Shown here: positions 18,670 through 26,241 of the stretch, piece after piece
Numbering within the stretch: position 1 is the first letter of the stretch
Layout of the letters: each line of letters starts with the position of its first letter
Source: FEN-1088 sp031407985
Lineage (GTDB): Bacteria; Myxococcota_A; Polyangia; Fen-1088
DNA: 64,000 nt
NCBI GenBank assembly: GCA_031407985.1
Contig: JANOJB010000238.1
Location: forward strand, 1-64,000
Direction of reading: 5' to 3'
Made by a program: the position numbers and the translations under genes
The notes under the pieces: model-generated
Database searches by the model: none
The model's input: only the letters and a program-made list of their open reading frames with translations
Told to the model about the DNA's origin: nothing

Positions 18670-21600
18670 GTGATTGACGCGATCCTTCGTTTCTCCCTCA
18701 AGCACCGCCTGGCGGTGCTTGTCGTCGCGGGCGGTCTGTTGGCGTGGGGTACGTACACCGCGTCGCGGATGCCCGTCGACGTGTTCCCGGATTTGACCGC
18801 GCCGACAGTTACGGTGATCACCGAAGGACACGGGATGGCTCCCGAAGAGCTCGAAGTCCGCGTCACCCTTCCCCTTGAATCCTCGCTGAACGGTGCTCCC
18901 GGAGTACGGCGCGTCCGGTCGGCCACGGGAGTAGGAATCTCGGTCATCTACGCCGAGTTCGACTGGGGCACCGATGTTTTCCGGGCGCGACAGATCGTGG
19001 GTGAAAAACTCCAGCTCGTACGCGATACCCTTCCCGCCGAGGTCGAGGCGCCGGTCCTGGCCCCCATCTCCTCCATCATGGGCGAGATCCTATTTCTTGC
19101 CGTGACCACCGAGGGCGGAACGGCCATGGAGGCACGGACCTTCGCCGATTTCACGCTTCGCAGACGGCTCCTCGCGATATCCGGCGTGTCGCAGGTCATT
19201 GTCACCGGCGGCGAACGCAGGCAATTCGAGGTCGCCCTCCGTCCGGAACGACTGGCCGCCTTCGGTCTGACGGTGGGCGAAATCGTGTGGGCCCTGGAAG
19301 GCACCAACACCAGCGTCTCGGCCGGATTTCTGAACGAAGGCGGGCAAGAATACCTGGTTCATGGAGTCGGCCGGGTACGCACTCCCGAGGACATCGGCGA
19401 GACGATGGTGACGGTTCGGGGCGATGTGCCGGTACTGATACGAGATCTTGGCGACGTCCGGCTCGGCGCGGCGCTTCGACGAGGCGAAGGCTCCTACGGC
19501 GGAAAGTCCGCGGTCGTCGTCGGCATTCAGAAACAGCCCGGTGCCAATACGCTCGATCTCACAAAACGCATCGACCGCGAGCTGGACGAGCTGTCGCGCA
19601 CGCTGCCTGCTGGCATCTCCATCCGCCGCAACGTCTTTCGCCAGGCCGACTTCATCGACGTCGCCGTCAAGAACGTCCTGGCTGCCCTGCGGGACGGCGT
19701 CGTGCTCGTACTCCTCATCGTGCTGCTCTTCCTGGCCAGCGGTCGCGCCAGCGCGATCACCATCGTGGCGATCCCGCTGTCGCTGGTGACGGCGGTGCTG
19801 GTTCTCTCTGCGTTCGGCGCGACGCTGAACACGATGACCTTGGGTGGTCTGGCCATCGCCGTCGGCGAGCTGGTCGATGACGCCGTGATCGATGTCGAGA
19901 ACATCGTGCGACGGCTGCGGCAGAACGCCCTTCAGCCGATCGACAACCGACTCCCGGTGCTGCGCATCGTCCTGGCCGCCAGTCGCGAGATCCGGAGCAG
20001 CATCGTATTCGCGACCTTGGTCGTCGTGCTCGTCTTCTTGCCGTTGTTCTTTCTGTCGGGGGTCGAGGGCCGCCTGCTCCGGCCGCTCGGCGTGGCGTAC
20101 GTGGTCTCGCTGGCGGCCTCCTTGGCCGTCGCTGTGACCGTCACGCCAGTTCTCTGTTCATACCTGCTGCCCGGATCGAAAGCGGTCTCCAAAACGCACG
20201 AACCGCGCCTCGGCGCATGGCTCAAGCGAAAGTACGCCCCCATGCTCGACGGCGCGATCCGACACTGGCGCCTGGTCGCGGCCATATCGTTTGCTTTGCT
20301 GGTGACGGCGGGCGTCGCGCTTGGGTTCGCGGGTCGTTCTTTCCTCCCCGAATTTCGTGAGGGCACCCTGACCATCGCCGCCGTGACCTTGCCGGGGACT
20401 TCACTCGCCGAGTCTGATGCCATGGGGAGGCGCATCGAGCAACTCTTGCTGCGGCACCCCGAGGTCGTCTCCGTCGCCCGGCGTACCGGGCGCGCCGAGA
20501 TGGACGAGCACGCCCAAGGAGTCAACGCCGCGGAGCTTGATGTGAGCTTGCGCGAGAAAGATCGCTCCCGAGACGACTTCTTCGAGGCGCTGCGGCGAGA
20601 CTTCTCGTTGCTGCCGGGCATGAACATCACCATTGGCCAACCGATCTCCCACCGTATCGACCACATGTTGTCGGGCACGCGGGCCAGCATCGCCGTCAAG
20701 GTATTCGGCGACGATTTGGCCGAATTGCGCCGCCTGGGCTCCGATGTCGAGACGGCGATGCGGGGCGTCCCGGGTGTCGTTGACCTGGCGCGGGAGCAGC
20801 AGGCCGACATTCCTTTCGCACGTGTCCGCTTCAACCGCAACGCGATCGCTCGCCATGGGCTGCGTATCGCCGACGTTGCGCGCGCACTTCAGATCGGCTC
20901 GGGTGTTCACGTGGTGTCACAGGTGATGGATGGTCAAGCGGTCTTCGATCTGGTCGTGAAGACGGAGCCGGGCCGGATGCGGACCTTCGAGGATCTGGGG
21001 GATCTGCTGATAACCACGCCCCGTGGAACCACTGTCCCGCTGCACGCGTTGGCGCACGTACATCGCGACCGAGGCCCCAATGAAATTGGCCGCGAGAACG
21101 TGCAGCGGAAGCTGGTGGTCAGCTGCAACGTGGCTGGGCGCGACGTCGTCGGCGTGGTGCGGGATATCCAGGCCGCCGTTGCCCGCGCGGTGAACCTGCC
21201 AGCCGGATATCGCGTGGTCTACGGCGGACAGTTCGAAAGCGCCGAAGGGGCCACGCGCACGCTCGGCCTGCTCAGTCTCGCGTGTCTCGTGGGCATGCTC
21301 GGCCTCCTGTACATGGCTTTCGGATCTTTCCGAGACGCCGTCCTGGTGATGGCGAACCTTCCCCTGGCTTTGATCGGTGGCGCCGCCGGCGTGTTCCTGC
21401 AGGGCGGGATACTCTCTGTTGCCTCTCTCGTTGGTTTCATCACGCTCTTCGGCATCTCCACGCGCAACGGAATCATGCTGGTGTCCCACATCCGCCACCT
21501 GGCCCGCGAAGAAGGCGTGCGCGATCTCGACACGGCGATTCGCCGCGGCGCCGAGGAGAGGCTGGTTCCCATTCTGATGACCGCGCTCGCCGCCGGGCTC

Positions 21601-21798
21601 GGTCTGGTGCCGCTGGCGCTTTCGGGCGGGCAACCGGGCAGCGAAATTCAAGCCCCGATGGCCATCGTCATTCTCTGTGGCCTCGCCAGCTCGACCGCCC
21701 TCAACATGTTCGTGGTTCCAATGCTCTATCGTCGGTTCGGCGCCCTGTCGCGCGCGACGGAGAGGAACGGCGCGGCGATTTTCGCGGAGACAACGTGA
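18670..21798 (+). CDS. czcA: CzcA/CusA-family heavy-metal RND pump
   Basis: The 1042-residue pump has the HME-RND N terminus (ILRFSLKHRLAVLVVAGG, PVDVFPDLTAPTV), the TM4 relay VGELVDDAVIDVEN and twelve predicted helices in two halves. The periplasmic part has RAEMDEHAQGVN and HRIDHMLSGTRASI, a variant of the metal-binding region that differs from the CusA-like pump at 5 kb. The two pumps therefore probably serve different ions, with a divalent metal such as Zn, Co, Ni or Cd likely here. The GTG start was taken because it begins the conserved N terminus. The stop overlaps the next gene (GTGA). Confidence 0.9.
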   Translation: MIDAILRFSLKHRLAVLVVAGGLLAWGTYTASRMPVDVFPDLTAPTVTVITEGHGMAPEELEVRVTLPLESSLNGAPGVRRVRSATGVGISVIYAEFDWGTDVFRARQIVGEKLQLVRDTLPAEVEAPVLAPISSIMGEILFLAVTTEGGTAMEARTFADFTLRRRLLAISGVSQVIVTGGERRQFEVALRPERLAAFGLTVGEIVWALEGTNTSVSAGFLNEGGQEYLVHGVGRVRTPEDIGETMVTVRGDVPVLIRDLGDVRLGAALRRGEGSYGGKSAVVVGIQKQPGANTLDLTKRIDRELDELSRTLPAGISIRRNVFRQADFIDVAVKNVLAALRDGVVLVLLIVLLFLASGRASAITIVAIPLSLVTAVLVLSAFGATLNTMTLGGLAIAVGELVDDAVIDVENIVRRLRQNALQPIDNRLPVLRIVLAASREIRSSIVFATLVVVLVFLPLFFLSGVEGRLLRPLGVAYVVSLAASLAVAVTVTPVLCSYLLPGSKAVSKTHEPRLGAWLKRKYAPMLDGAIRHWRLVAAISFALLVTAGVALGFAGRSFLPEFREGTLTIAAVTLPGTSLAESDAMGRRIEQLLLRHPEVVSVARRTGRAEMDEHAQGVNAAELDVSLREKDRSRDDFFEALRRDFSLLPGMNITIGQPISHRIDHMLSGTRASIAVKVFGDDLAELRRLGSDVETAMRGVPGVVDLAREQQADIPFARVRFNRNAIARHGLRIADVARALQIGSGVHVVSQVMDGQAVFDLVVKTEPGRMRTFEDLGDLLITTPRGTTVPLHALAHVHRDRGPNEIGRENVQRKLVVSCNVAGRDVVGVVRDIQAAVARAVNLPAGYRVVYGGQFESAEGATRTLGLLSLACLVGMLGLLYMAFGSFRDAVLVMANLPLALIGGAAGVFLQGGILSVASLVGFITLFGISTRNGIMLVSHIRHLAREEGVRDLDTAIRRGAEERLVPILMTALAAGLGLVPLALSGGQPGSEIQAPMAIVILCGLASSTALNMFVVPMLYRRFGALSRATERNGAAIFAETT

Positions 21799-22886
21799 CC
21801 GCGGAGCCAGCGACGGGCCCGGCAAAGGCGTCCCTTGTTTCGCAAGCGCGCGGCGCCGCGTTCGGTCTTGGGGCGGCGGCGTTGTTTGGTCTCTCTGCTC
21901 CCATCGCGAAGGTTCTGCTCGGGGGTGTGTCGCCCGTCTTGCTTGCCGGCCTTTTGTATCTTGGCGCGGCTGTCGGACTCTGGTCCTTCAGCGCCATTCG
22001 ACCTTCAAGCGCCGAGGCTCGCCTTCGGCGCGGTGATGTCCCGAGACTGGCCGGAATCGTACTTGCGGGAGGTGTTCTCGGGCCCGTGTTGATGCTGTTC
22101 GGTCTCCAGCGCGTCACCGCGCTGACAGGCTCGCTGCTTCTGAACCTTGAGGCACCGCTGACCGTGTTCCTCGCCATCGCCTTCTTTCGCGAACATCTGG
22201 GAGGGTACGCGGCAGGTGCAGCTGCGCTCATTCTTGGCGGCGCCGTGGTGCTGAAGCTGGAGCCGGGAGCCTCGGGTACTGATACGACAGGTGTTGTCCT
22301 GCTGGTCGGGGCGTGCCTTTGCTGGGCAATCGACAACAACCTGACGCAACGGCTGTCATTGCGCGATCCGTTCGAGATCGTGCGCGTGAAAACGCTGGCG
22401 GCCGGCGCGGTCAACACCGCTTTGGGTCTATTGATCGCGGGCGGATCGCTTCCTTATCCGCGATACCTCGCGGGTGCGCTGGTGCTGGGAAGCCTCAGCT
22501 ACGGCGTCAGTGTCGTCCTGGACGCTTATGCCTTGCGTTTGGTTGGGGCGGCGCGCGAGGCCGCCTACTTCGCGACCGCGCCCTTCGTCGGAGGGTTGGC
22601 GTCTGTCGTCTTCTTGGGCGACGCCCTGCGCTGGTTTGACGTCGTGGCCATGGGCGCCATGGGCGCCGGCGTTGCCCTGATGCTGCGCGAACGTCACGGT
22701 CACGCACACAAGCACGAAGCGCTAGGCCACGAACACCTTCATGAACACGATGCGCACCACCAGCACCACCACGGACCTGGTGATCCAGTCGGTGAACCCC
22801 ACAGTCACTGGCACAGGCACGCTCCACTCGTCCACGACCATCCACATCTACCGGACGCCCATCATCGTCATCGTCACCAAAGCTGA
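21795..22886 (+). CDS. EamA/DMT-family transporter with His-rich C-terminal tail
   Basis: The 363-residue protein has ten predicted membrane helices in two EamA repeats (LGAAALFGLSAPIAKVLLGG; VLLVGACLCWAIDNNLTQ). The last 64 or so residues (22692-22883) hold about 24 His in HxH and HH clusters (HGHAHKH, HHQHHHG, HSHWHRH, HHRHRHQ). EamA proteins move small metabolites, and such tails are typical of proteins that bind Ni, Zn, Co or Cu. With GTG 21795 overlapping the czcA stop, it is the last gene of the BlaI-M56-Czc operon. I infer a metal or metal-complex exporter; amino-acid export is an alternative. Confidence 0.88.
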   Translation: MTAEPATGPAKASLVSQARGAAFGLGAAALFGLSAPIAKVLLGGVSPVLLAGLLYLGAAVGLWSFSAIRPSSAEARLRRGDVPRLAGIVLAGGVLGPVLMLFGLQRVTALTGSLLLNLEAPLTVFLAIAFFREHLGGYAAGAAALILGGAVVLKLEPGASGTDTTGVVLLVGACLCWAIDNNLTQRLSLRDPFEIVRVKTLAAGAVNTALGLLIAGGSLPYPRYLAGALVLGSLSYGVSVVLDAYALRLVGAAREAAYFATAPFVGGLASVVFLGDALRWFDVVAMGAMGAGVALMLRERHGHAHKHEALGHEHLHEHDAHHQHHHGPGDPVGEPHSHWHRHAPLVHDHPHLPDAHHRHRHQS

Positions 22887-22944
22887 TCGCGGCAGGTGGG
22901 TGGCGCGGACCGAGGCGAGCAAAGGCGCCCCAAAGGCTGGCTTG

Positions 22945-22972
22945 TTGACTGACCCACCCAGTCAGTTATCAT
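22945..22972 (+). promoter_or_regulatory. Promoter with embedded TetR-type operator
   Basis: TTGACT (22945-22950) and TATCAT (22967-22972) are separated by 16 bases. Inside lies the inverted repeat ACTGAC-7-GTCAGT (22948-22966), which a TetR dimer could bind to block RNA polymerase. Transcription would be expected to start about 7 bases after the -10, at or next to the GTG at 22980, so the message may be leaderless. Confidence 0.6.
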
Positions 22973-22979
22973 CCCCTTC

Positions 22980-23708
22980 GTGACCCGCACCATTCCGGAA
23001 GACCGACTTCAGCAACTCGTCGAGGTCGCGACGCGCGTCTTCATCGAGCAGGGGTTCCGGCAGACTCGAATGGAGGATGTCTCCGAGGCGCTCGGCGTCG
23101 CGAAGGGCACGGTGTACCTTTACGTCGAGAGCAAGGAGGCGCTCTTTGATCTGGTCTGCCGCGCCGCGGATCGGGCCTTCGAAGCTCCCCCCGCGTTGCC
23201 CGTGAAGTCTCCTCCGGCGGGAAGCACCACCCGGTACATCGTGGACCGCCTGGCCGCAGGCCAGGTGATGCCCGCCCTGGGGGAGGCGCTGGGCGGTCGA
23301 AAGTGGAGCCTCCGCACCGAGTTGGCCGCAATCGTGGGCGACATCTACGACGCCCTCGCCCGCAACCGCGTCGGGATCAAACTTGTCGACCGCACGGCAC
23401 GCGATATCCCCGACCTGGGAGAGATCTGGTTCGGCGGCGCGCGTGGATTCCTCGTGGATACGCTCTGCCACTACTTGTCCGAAAGAATTCGAGCGGGTCG
23501 CCTGCGTGTCCTGCCGAACGTCGGTATCGCCGCTCGGTTCATGGTCGAAACCTGTGCGTTTTGGGCCGTCCATCGACATTGGGACGTCGGCCGTCAGGAG
23601 CTTCCCGAGGACCACGTCCGCGCTGCCGTCATCGATCTCGTCACCTCTGCGCTGATCCAGTCGGCCAAGCCCGCGTCCCGCAATCAAAGCAAAGGAGCAA
23701 GGAAATGA
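22980..23708 (+). CDS. TetR/AcrR-family transcriptional regulator
   Basis: The 242-residue regulator has a typical N-terminal helix-turn-helix (VFIEQGFRQTRMEDVSEALG, GVAKGTVYLYVESKEALFD) and a C-terminal ligand-binding domain I cannot assign. GTG 22980 is placed by the start of the conserved domain and by the promoter ending 7 bases upstream. It overlaps the next gene by 4 bases. The embedded palindrome in its promoter suggests autorepression. Likely targets are this operon (small membrane protein, methyltransferase) and perhaps the metal-efflux operon ending just upstream. Confidence 0.88.
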   Translation: MTRTIPEDRLQQLVEVATRVFIEQGFRQTRMEDVSEALGVAKGTVYLYVESKEALFDLVCRAADRAFEAPPALPVKSPPAGSTTRYIVDRLAAGQVMPALGEALGGRKWSLRTELAAIVGDIYDALARNRVGIKLVDRTARDIPDLGEIWFGGARGFLVDTLCHYLSERIRAGRLRVLPNVGIAARFMVETCAFWAVHRHWDVGRQELPEDHVRAAVIDLVTSALIQSAKPASRNQSKGARK

Positions 23709-23953
23709 AGACCCGATCCAATAACTGCCCCATTCCCACCACGTGCGCGGCGTCAGCCCGACGACGGACATTCTTCCGGCTCTCCATGCCGCTCGTGTCG
23801 TTCGTCGTCCCGACCGTGGTGATCGCATACGGGGTCGTTATTCCCCGAAGCTGCATAGCCGGATTGAACGAACTGAGTTTTGGATTCGGGACGACGGTGC
23901 TTGGCGCCTGCATCACCTACTTCTTCGGGATCCGGGCCGCCCTGAGGGGCTGA
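23705..23953 (+). CDS. Small two-helix membrane protein
   Basis: The 82-residue protein has a basic N terminus and two hydrophobic helices (SFVVPTVVIAYGVVIP and FGTTVLGACITYFFGI). ATG 23705 is well supported by AAGGAG and AAGG in front of it and by the ATGA overlap with the TetR stop. I do not recognise a family. It sits between a TetR regulator and a methyltransferase in one operon, so a role in lipid modification or as a small membrane partner is possible but unproven. Confidence 0.65.
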   Translation: MKTRSNNCPIPTTCAASARRRTFFRLSMPLVSFVVPTVVIAYGVVIPRSCIAGLNELSFGFGTTVLGACITYFFGIRAALRG

Positions 23954-23958
23954 ATCCC

Positions 23959-24573
23959 ATGCGGCGCCCCAGGTTCATCGCGCGACAAGCCCAGCGTCCG
24001 AATGGTCTGCTCGGCCGGGCGCTCGGCGCGATCATGGCTATCGAAACCCGCGCGTTGAACGACGAGGTTCTTGACCGCCTGGCCATCAAGCGCGGCGAGT
24101 GCATTCTCGAAATAGGCTTCGGACATGGCCGGACGCTTGAACGCGCGGCAAAGTTCAACGAGGAAACCCGCTTCGTGGGCATCGATCACGCGGACGACAT
24201 GGTGGCGGCGCTGGCCCGCCGCTGCAGCGCGCTTGTCGAGACCGGCCAACTTGAGCTGCGGACCGGCGACAGCAACGCCCTGCCCTGGGCCGACAAATCG
24301 ATCGATGGAGCATACGCTGTGCACACCATCTACTTCTGGCATCACCCCGAGCGAGACCTCGCGGAGATCCGCCGCGTTCTTCGTCCCGGAGGCCGGCTCG
24401 TCCTCGGCTTCCGCGAGCGAACGCCCCAAGCCGAAGCGGCGCTGCCGGCGGAGATCTATCACCTGCGATCTCCAGATGAGGTGGCGGATCTGGTGAGCAA
24501 TGCCGGGCTCGTCCCGTCCCTTCCCTCCTGTTCTGCTCCTGGGTTCTGGGTGGTCCAGGCCCGCCTCACCTGA
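23959..24573 (+). CDS. Class I SAM-dependent methyltransferase
   Basis: The 204-residue protein has the SAM-binding motif ILEIGFGHGRTLE, an acidic residue at the end of strand 2 (FVGIDHADDM), motif II-like AYAVHTIYFWHHPERDL and VLRPGGRLVLGF. It belongs to the Methyltransf_11 (UbiE/cyclopropane-like) group, with the substrate unknown. ATG 23959 is 5 bases after the small membrane protein stop with GAGGGG a little upstream. The co-transcribed TetR gene suggests regulation by a small hydrophobic ligand, which would fit lipid or quinone modification, but that is inference. Confidence 0.87.
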   Translation: MRRPRFIARQAQRPNGLLGRALGAIMAIETRALNDEVLDRLAIKRGECILEIGFGHGRTLERAAKFNEETRFVGIDHADDMVAALARRCSALVETGQLELRTGDSNALPWADKSIDGAYAVHTIYFWHHPERDLAEIRRVLRPGGRLVLGFRERTPQAEAALPAEIYHLRSPDEVADLVSNAGLVPSLPSCSAPGFWVVQARLT

Positions 24574-24605
24574 TCTCCCGCCGAAGGGCGACACAAGGAA
24601 TGGCC

Positions 24606-24642
24606 TTGACACTGGCGTGCTATTCTATTAATCGTTTGATTA
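24606..24642 (+). promoter_or_regulatory. Candidate ArsR-type operator/promoter
   Basis: TTGACA at 24606-24611 is a consensus -35. The A/T-rich inverted repeat TAATC-GTTT-GATTA (24629-24642) falls where the -10 would be. ArsR/SmtB proteins bind short A/T-rich palindromes overlapping promoters, and the first gene downstream of this site is the small frame before the ArsR-rhodanese gene. The exact -10 hexamer is unclear. Confidence 0.5.
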
Positions 24643-24667
24643 GTAGTTTAAGGTAATCGGGATCGAC

Positions 24668-24790
24668 GTGACGGATGCCCAAAGACGCAAGGCCGACGGG
24701 CTGCGCGATCGAGACGGGTTCAATCGGGTCGACTACAGGAAGGGCTACATCGAGGAAGTCCCGGTCGACCTTCTCGCACGAAAGGCCTGA
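24668..24790 (+). CDS. Possible 40-residue small protein before arsR
   Basis: A GTG-started frame of 40 codons (MTDAQRRKADGLRDRDG... ending LLARKA) fills the gap between the operator and the ArsR start, ending 6 bases before that ATG. Its codons are strongly G/C in the third position, as in neighbouring genes. The product would be charged and soluble. There is no strong ribosome-binding site and I recognise no family. It could be a leader peptide coupling translation to the regulator, or chance. Confidence 0.4.
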   Translation: MTDAQRRKADGLRDRDGFNRVDYRKGYIEEVPVDLLARKA

Positions 24791-24796
24791 TGGATC

Positions 24797-25504
24797 ATGG
24801 GAAGCCGCGCCTTCAAGAACGAGCTCTACGGCCAATTCGCCCGAATAGGGAAGGCGCTGTCGAGCCCAAACCGCATAGAGATCCTGGACCTGCTCGCGCA
24901 ATCGCCTCGCACCGTCGAGTCGTTGGCGAACGAGCTGGAATTGTCGATGGGAAACGCTTCGGCGCATCTTCAGGTTCTCAAGGAGGGGCGGTTGGTTGAG
25001 ACGCGCAAGGACGGGCTTTACGTGGAGTACAGCCTGGCCGATGAGGGGGTGGGCGATCTCCTTCAGGCCATGCGCGGCGTGGCGGAGCGTCGCCTGGCCG
25101 AGATCGATCGCCTGGTGAAAGCGTACCTGGGCGAGCGCGAGGAGATCGAGTCGATTGGGTTCGACGAGCTGGCGGCACGCGTTCGGGCGGGGAACGTCGT
25201 CCTCCTCGATGTTCGCCCGCAGCCCGAGTACGAAGCTGGCCACATTGCCGGTGCGGTGTCGATCCCCGCGGAGCAACTCGCACGGCGACTGAAGGAACTG
25301 CCTCGTACCAAGGAAGTCGTCGCCTACTGCCGCGGTCCCTACTGCGTATTCGCTGACGAAGCCGTCAAGACTCTGCGTGCGAATAGCCGCAAAGCGAGGC
25401 GCCTCGAAGGGGGGTTCCCGGAGTGGCGCTCCCAGCGCCGGCCAATCGAACGGCCGATCAAACGACCGATCGAGCAGATAAAGAAGGCAGCGACGCGGAG
25501 ATGA
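24797..25504 (+). CDS. ArsR/SmtB regulator fused to a rhodanese domain
   Basis: Residues 1-95 form an ArsR winged helix (GKALSSPNRIEILDLLAQSP, SMGNASAHLQVLKEGRLVETRK). Residues 120-220 form a rhodanese domain (VVLLDVRPQPEYEAGHIAGA) with the active-site loop YCRGPYC, whose first Cys would carry a persulfide. Such fusions are known as regulators that likely sense sulfane sulfur or thiol-reactive metals. The C terminus ends in a basic tail with the RPIERPIKRPIEQ repeat. It overlaps the persulfide dioxygenase-like gene by 4 bases, which fits control of sulfide/persulfide detoxification. Confidence 0.92.
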   Translation: MGSRAFKNELYGQFARIGKALSSPNRIEILDLLAQSPRTVESLANELELSMGNASAHLQVLKEGRLVETRKDGLYVEYSLADEGVGDLLQAMRGVAERRLAEIDRLVKAYLGEREEIESIGFDELAARVRAGNVVLLDVRPQPEYEAGHIAGAVSIPAEQLARRLKELPRTKEVVAYCRGPYCVFADEAVKTLRANSRKARRLEGGFPEWRSQRRPIERPIKRPIEQIKKAATRR

Positions 25505-26241
25505 TCTTCAAGCCGTACCACTACTTCGAGACCGGATGCGCCGCTTACCTGTTTGGCTGCGGGAGCCTCGGCAAGTGCGCCGTCGTCGACGCCCATGAGG
25601 AGGATATCGATGCGTACGCCTCCTTCGCGGCCTCGAAGGAGATGCGCATTACGCATGTGATCGACACCCACGTTCACGCCGACCACCGGTCCGGCGGACC
25701 GGCACTCGCCCGGAAAGTCGGAGCAGCGTACTGCCTGCACGAATCCGCCGACGTGGCACTTCCTTTCGAACCGCTGCGCGACGGCCAGGAGATCGATCTC
25801 GGCAACACGCGCGTGAAGGTCCTCCATACGCCGGGACACACACCCGAGAGTGTCTGCTTGGTGGTCACGGATCTGAGGCGTGCGGCCGAGCCGTGGTTCG
25901 TGCTTACCGGCGATACGATGTTCGTGGGCGCCGTGGGGCGGCCGGATCTTCCCGGACGGGCCCGTGACAACGCGGCGCAGATCTACGACAGCATCCACGC
26001 CAAGTTGCTCACTCTTCCCGACGACCTGGAGGTTTTTCCCGCTCACTTTTCGGGATCGGTCTGCGGCGCGGGGATGAGTGGGAAGCCGTCGAGCACCATA
26101 GGGTTCGAGAAGCGCTGGAACCCGATGCTCGATCGATCGAAGGAGGACTTCGTGGCCGCGCTCGCGGACGTGCCGGCAAAACCTGCCGCGATGGACGAAA
26201 TCCTGCTCGCGAACCGGGGGCGACCGGAAGCAACGCCATGA
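25501..26241 (+). CDS. Metallo-beta-lactamase-fold persulfide dioxygenase-like hydrolase
   Basis: The 246-residue protein has the metal-binding motif THVHADH, HTPGHTPES, LTGDTMFVG and VFPAHF of the ETHE1/persulfide dioxygenase and glyoxalase II superfamily. It contains no fused rhodanese domain; that domain is in the regulator encoded just before it. Persulfide dioxygenases use Fe(II) and O2 to turn glutathione persulfide into sulfite. ATG 25501 overlaps the ArsR stop (ATGA) and begins the conserved FKPYHYFETGCAAY, so the longer frame upstream is not used. It overlaps the MFS gene by 4 bases. Other hydrolase activity is possible. Confidence 0.87.
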   Translation: MIFKPYHYFETGCAAYLFGCGSLGKCAVVDAHEEDIDAYASFAASKEMRITHVIDTHVHADHRSGGPALARKVGAAYCLHESADVALPFEPLRDGQEIDLGNTRVKVLHTPGHTPESVCLVVTDLRRAAEPWFVLTGDTMFVGAVGRPDLPGRARDNAAQIYDSIHAKLLTLPDDLEVFPAHFSGSVCGAGMSGKPSSTIGFEKRWNPMLDRSKEDFVAALADVPAKPAAMDEILLANRGRPEATP

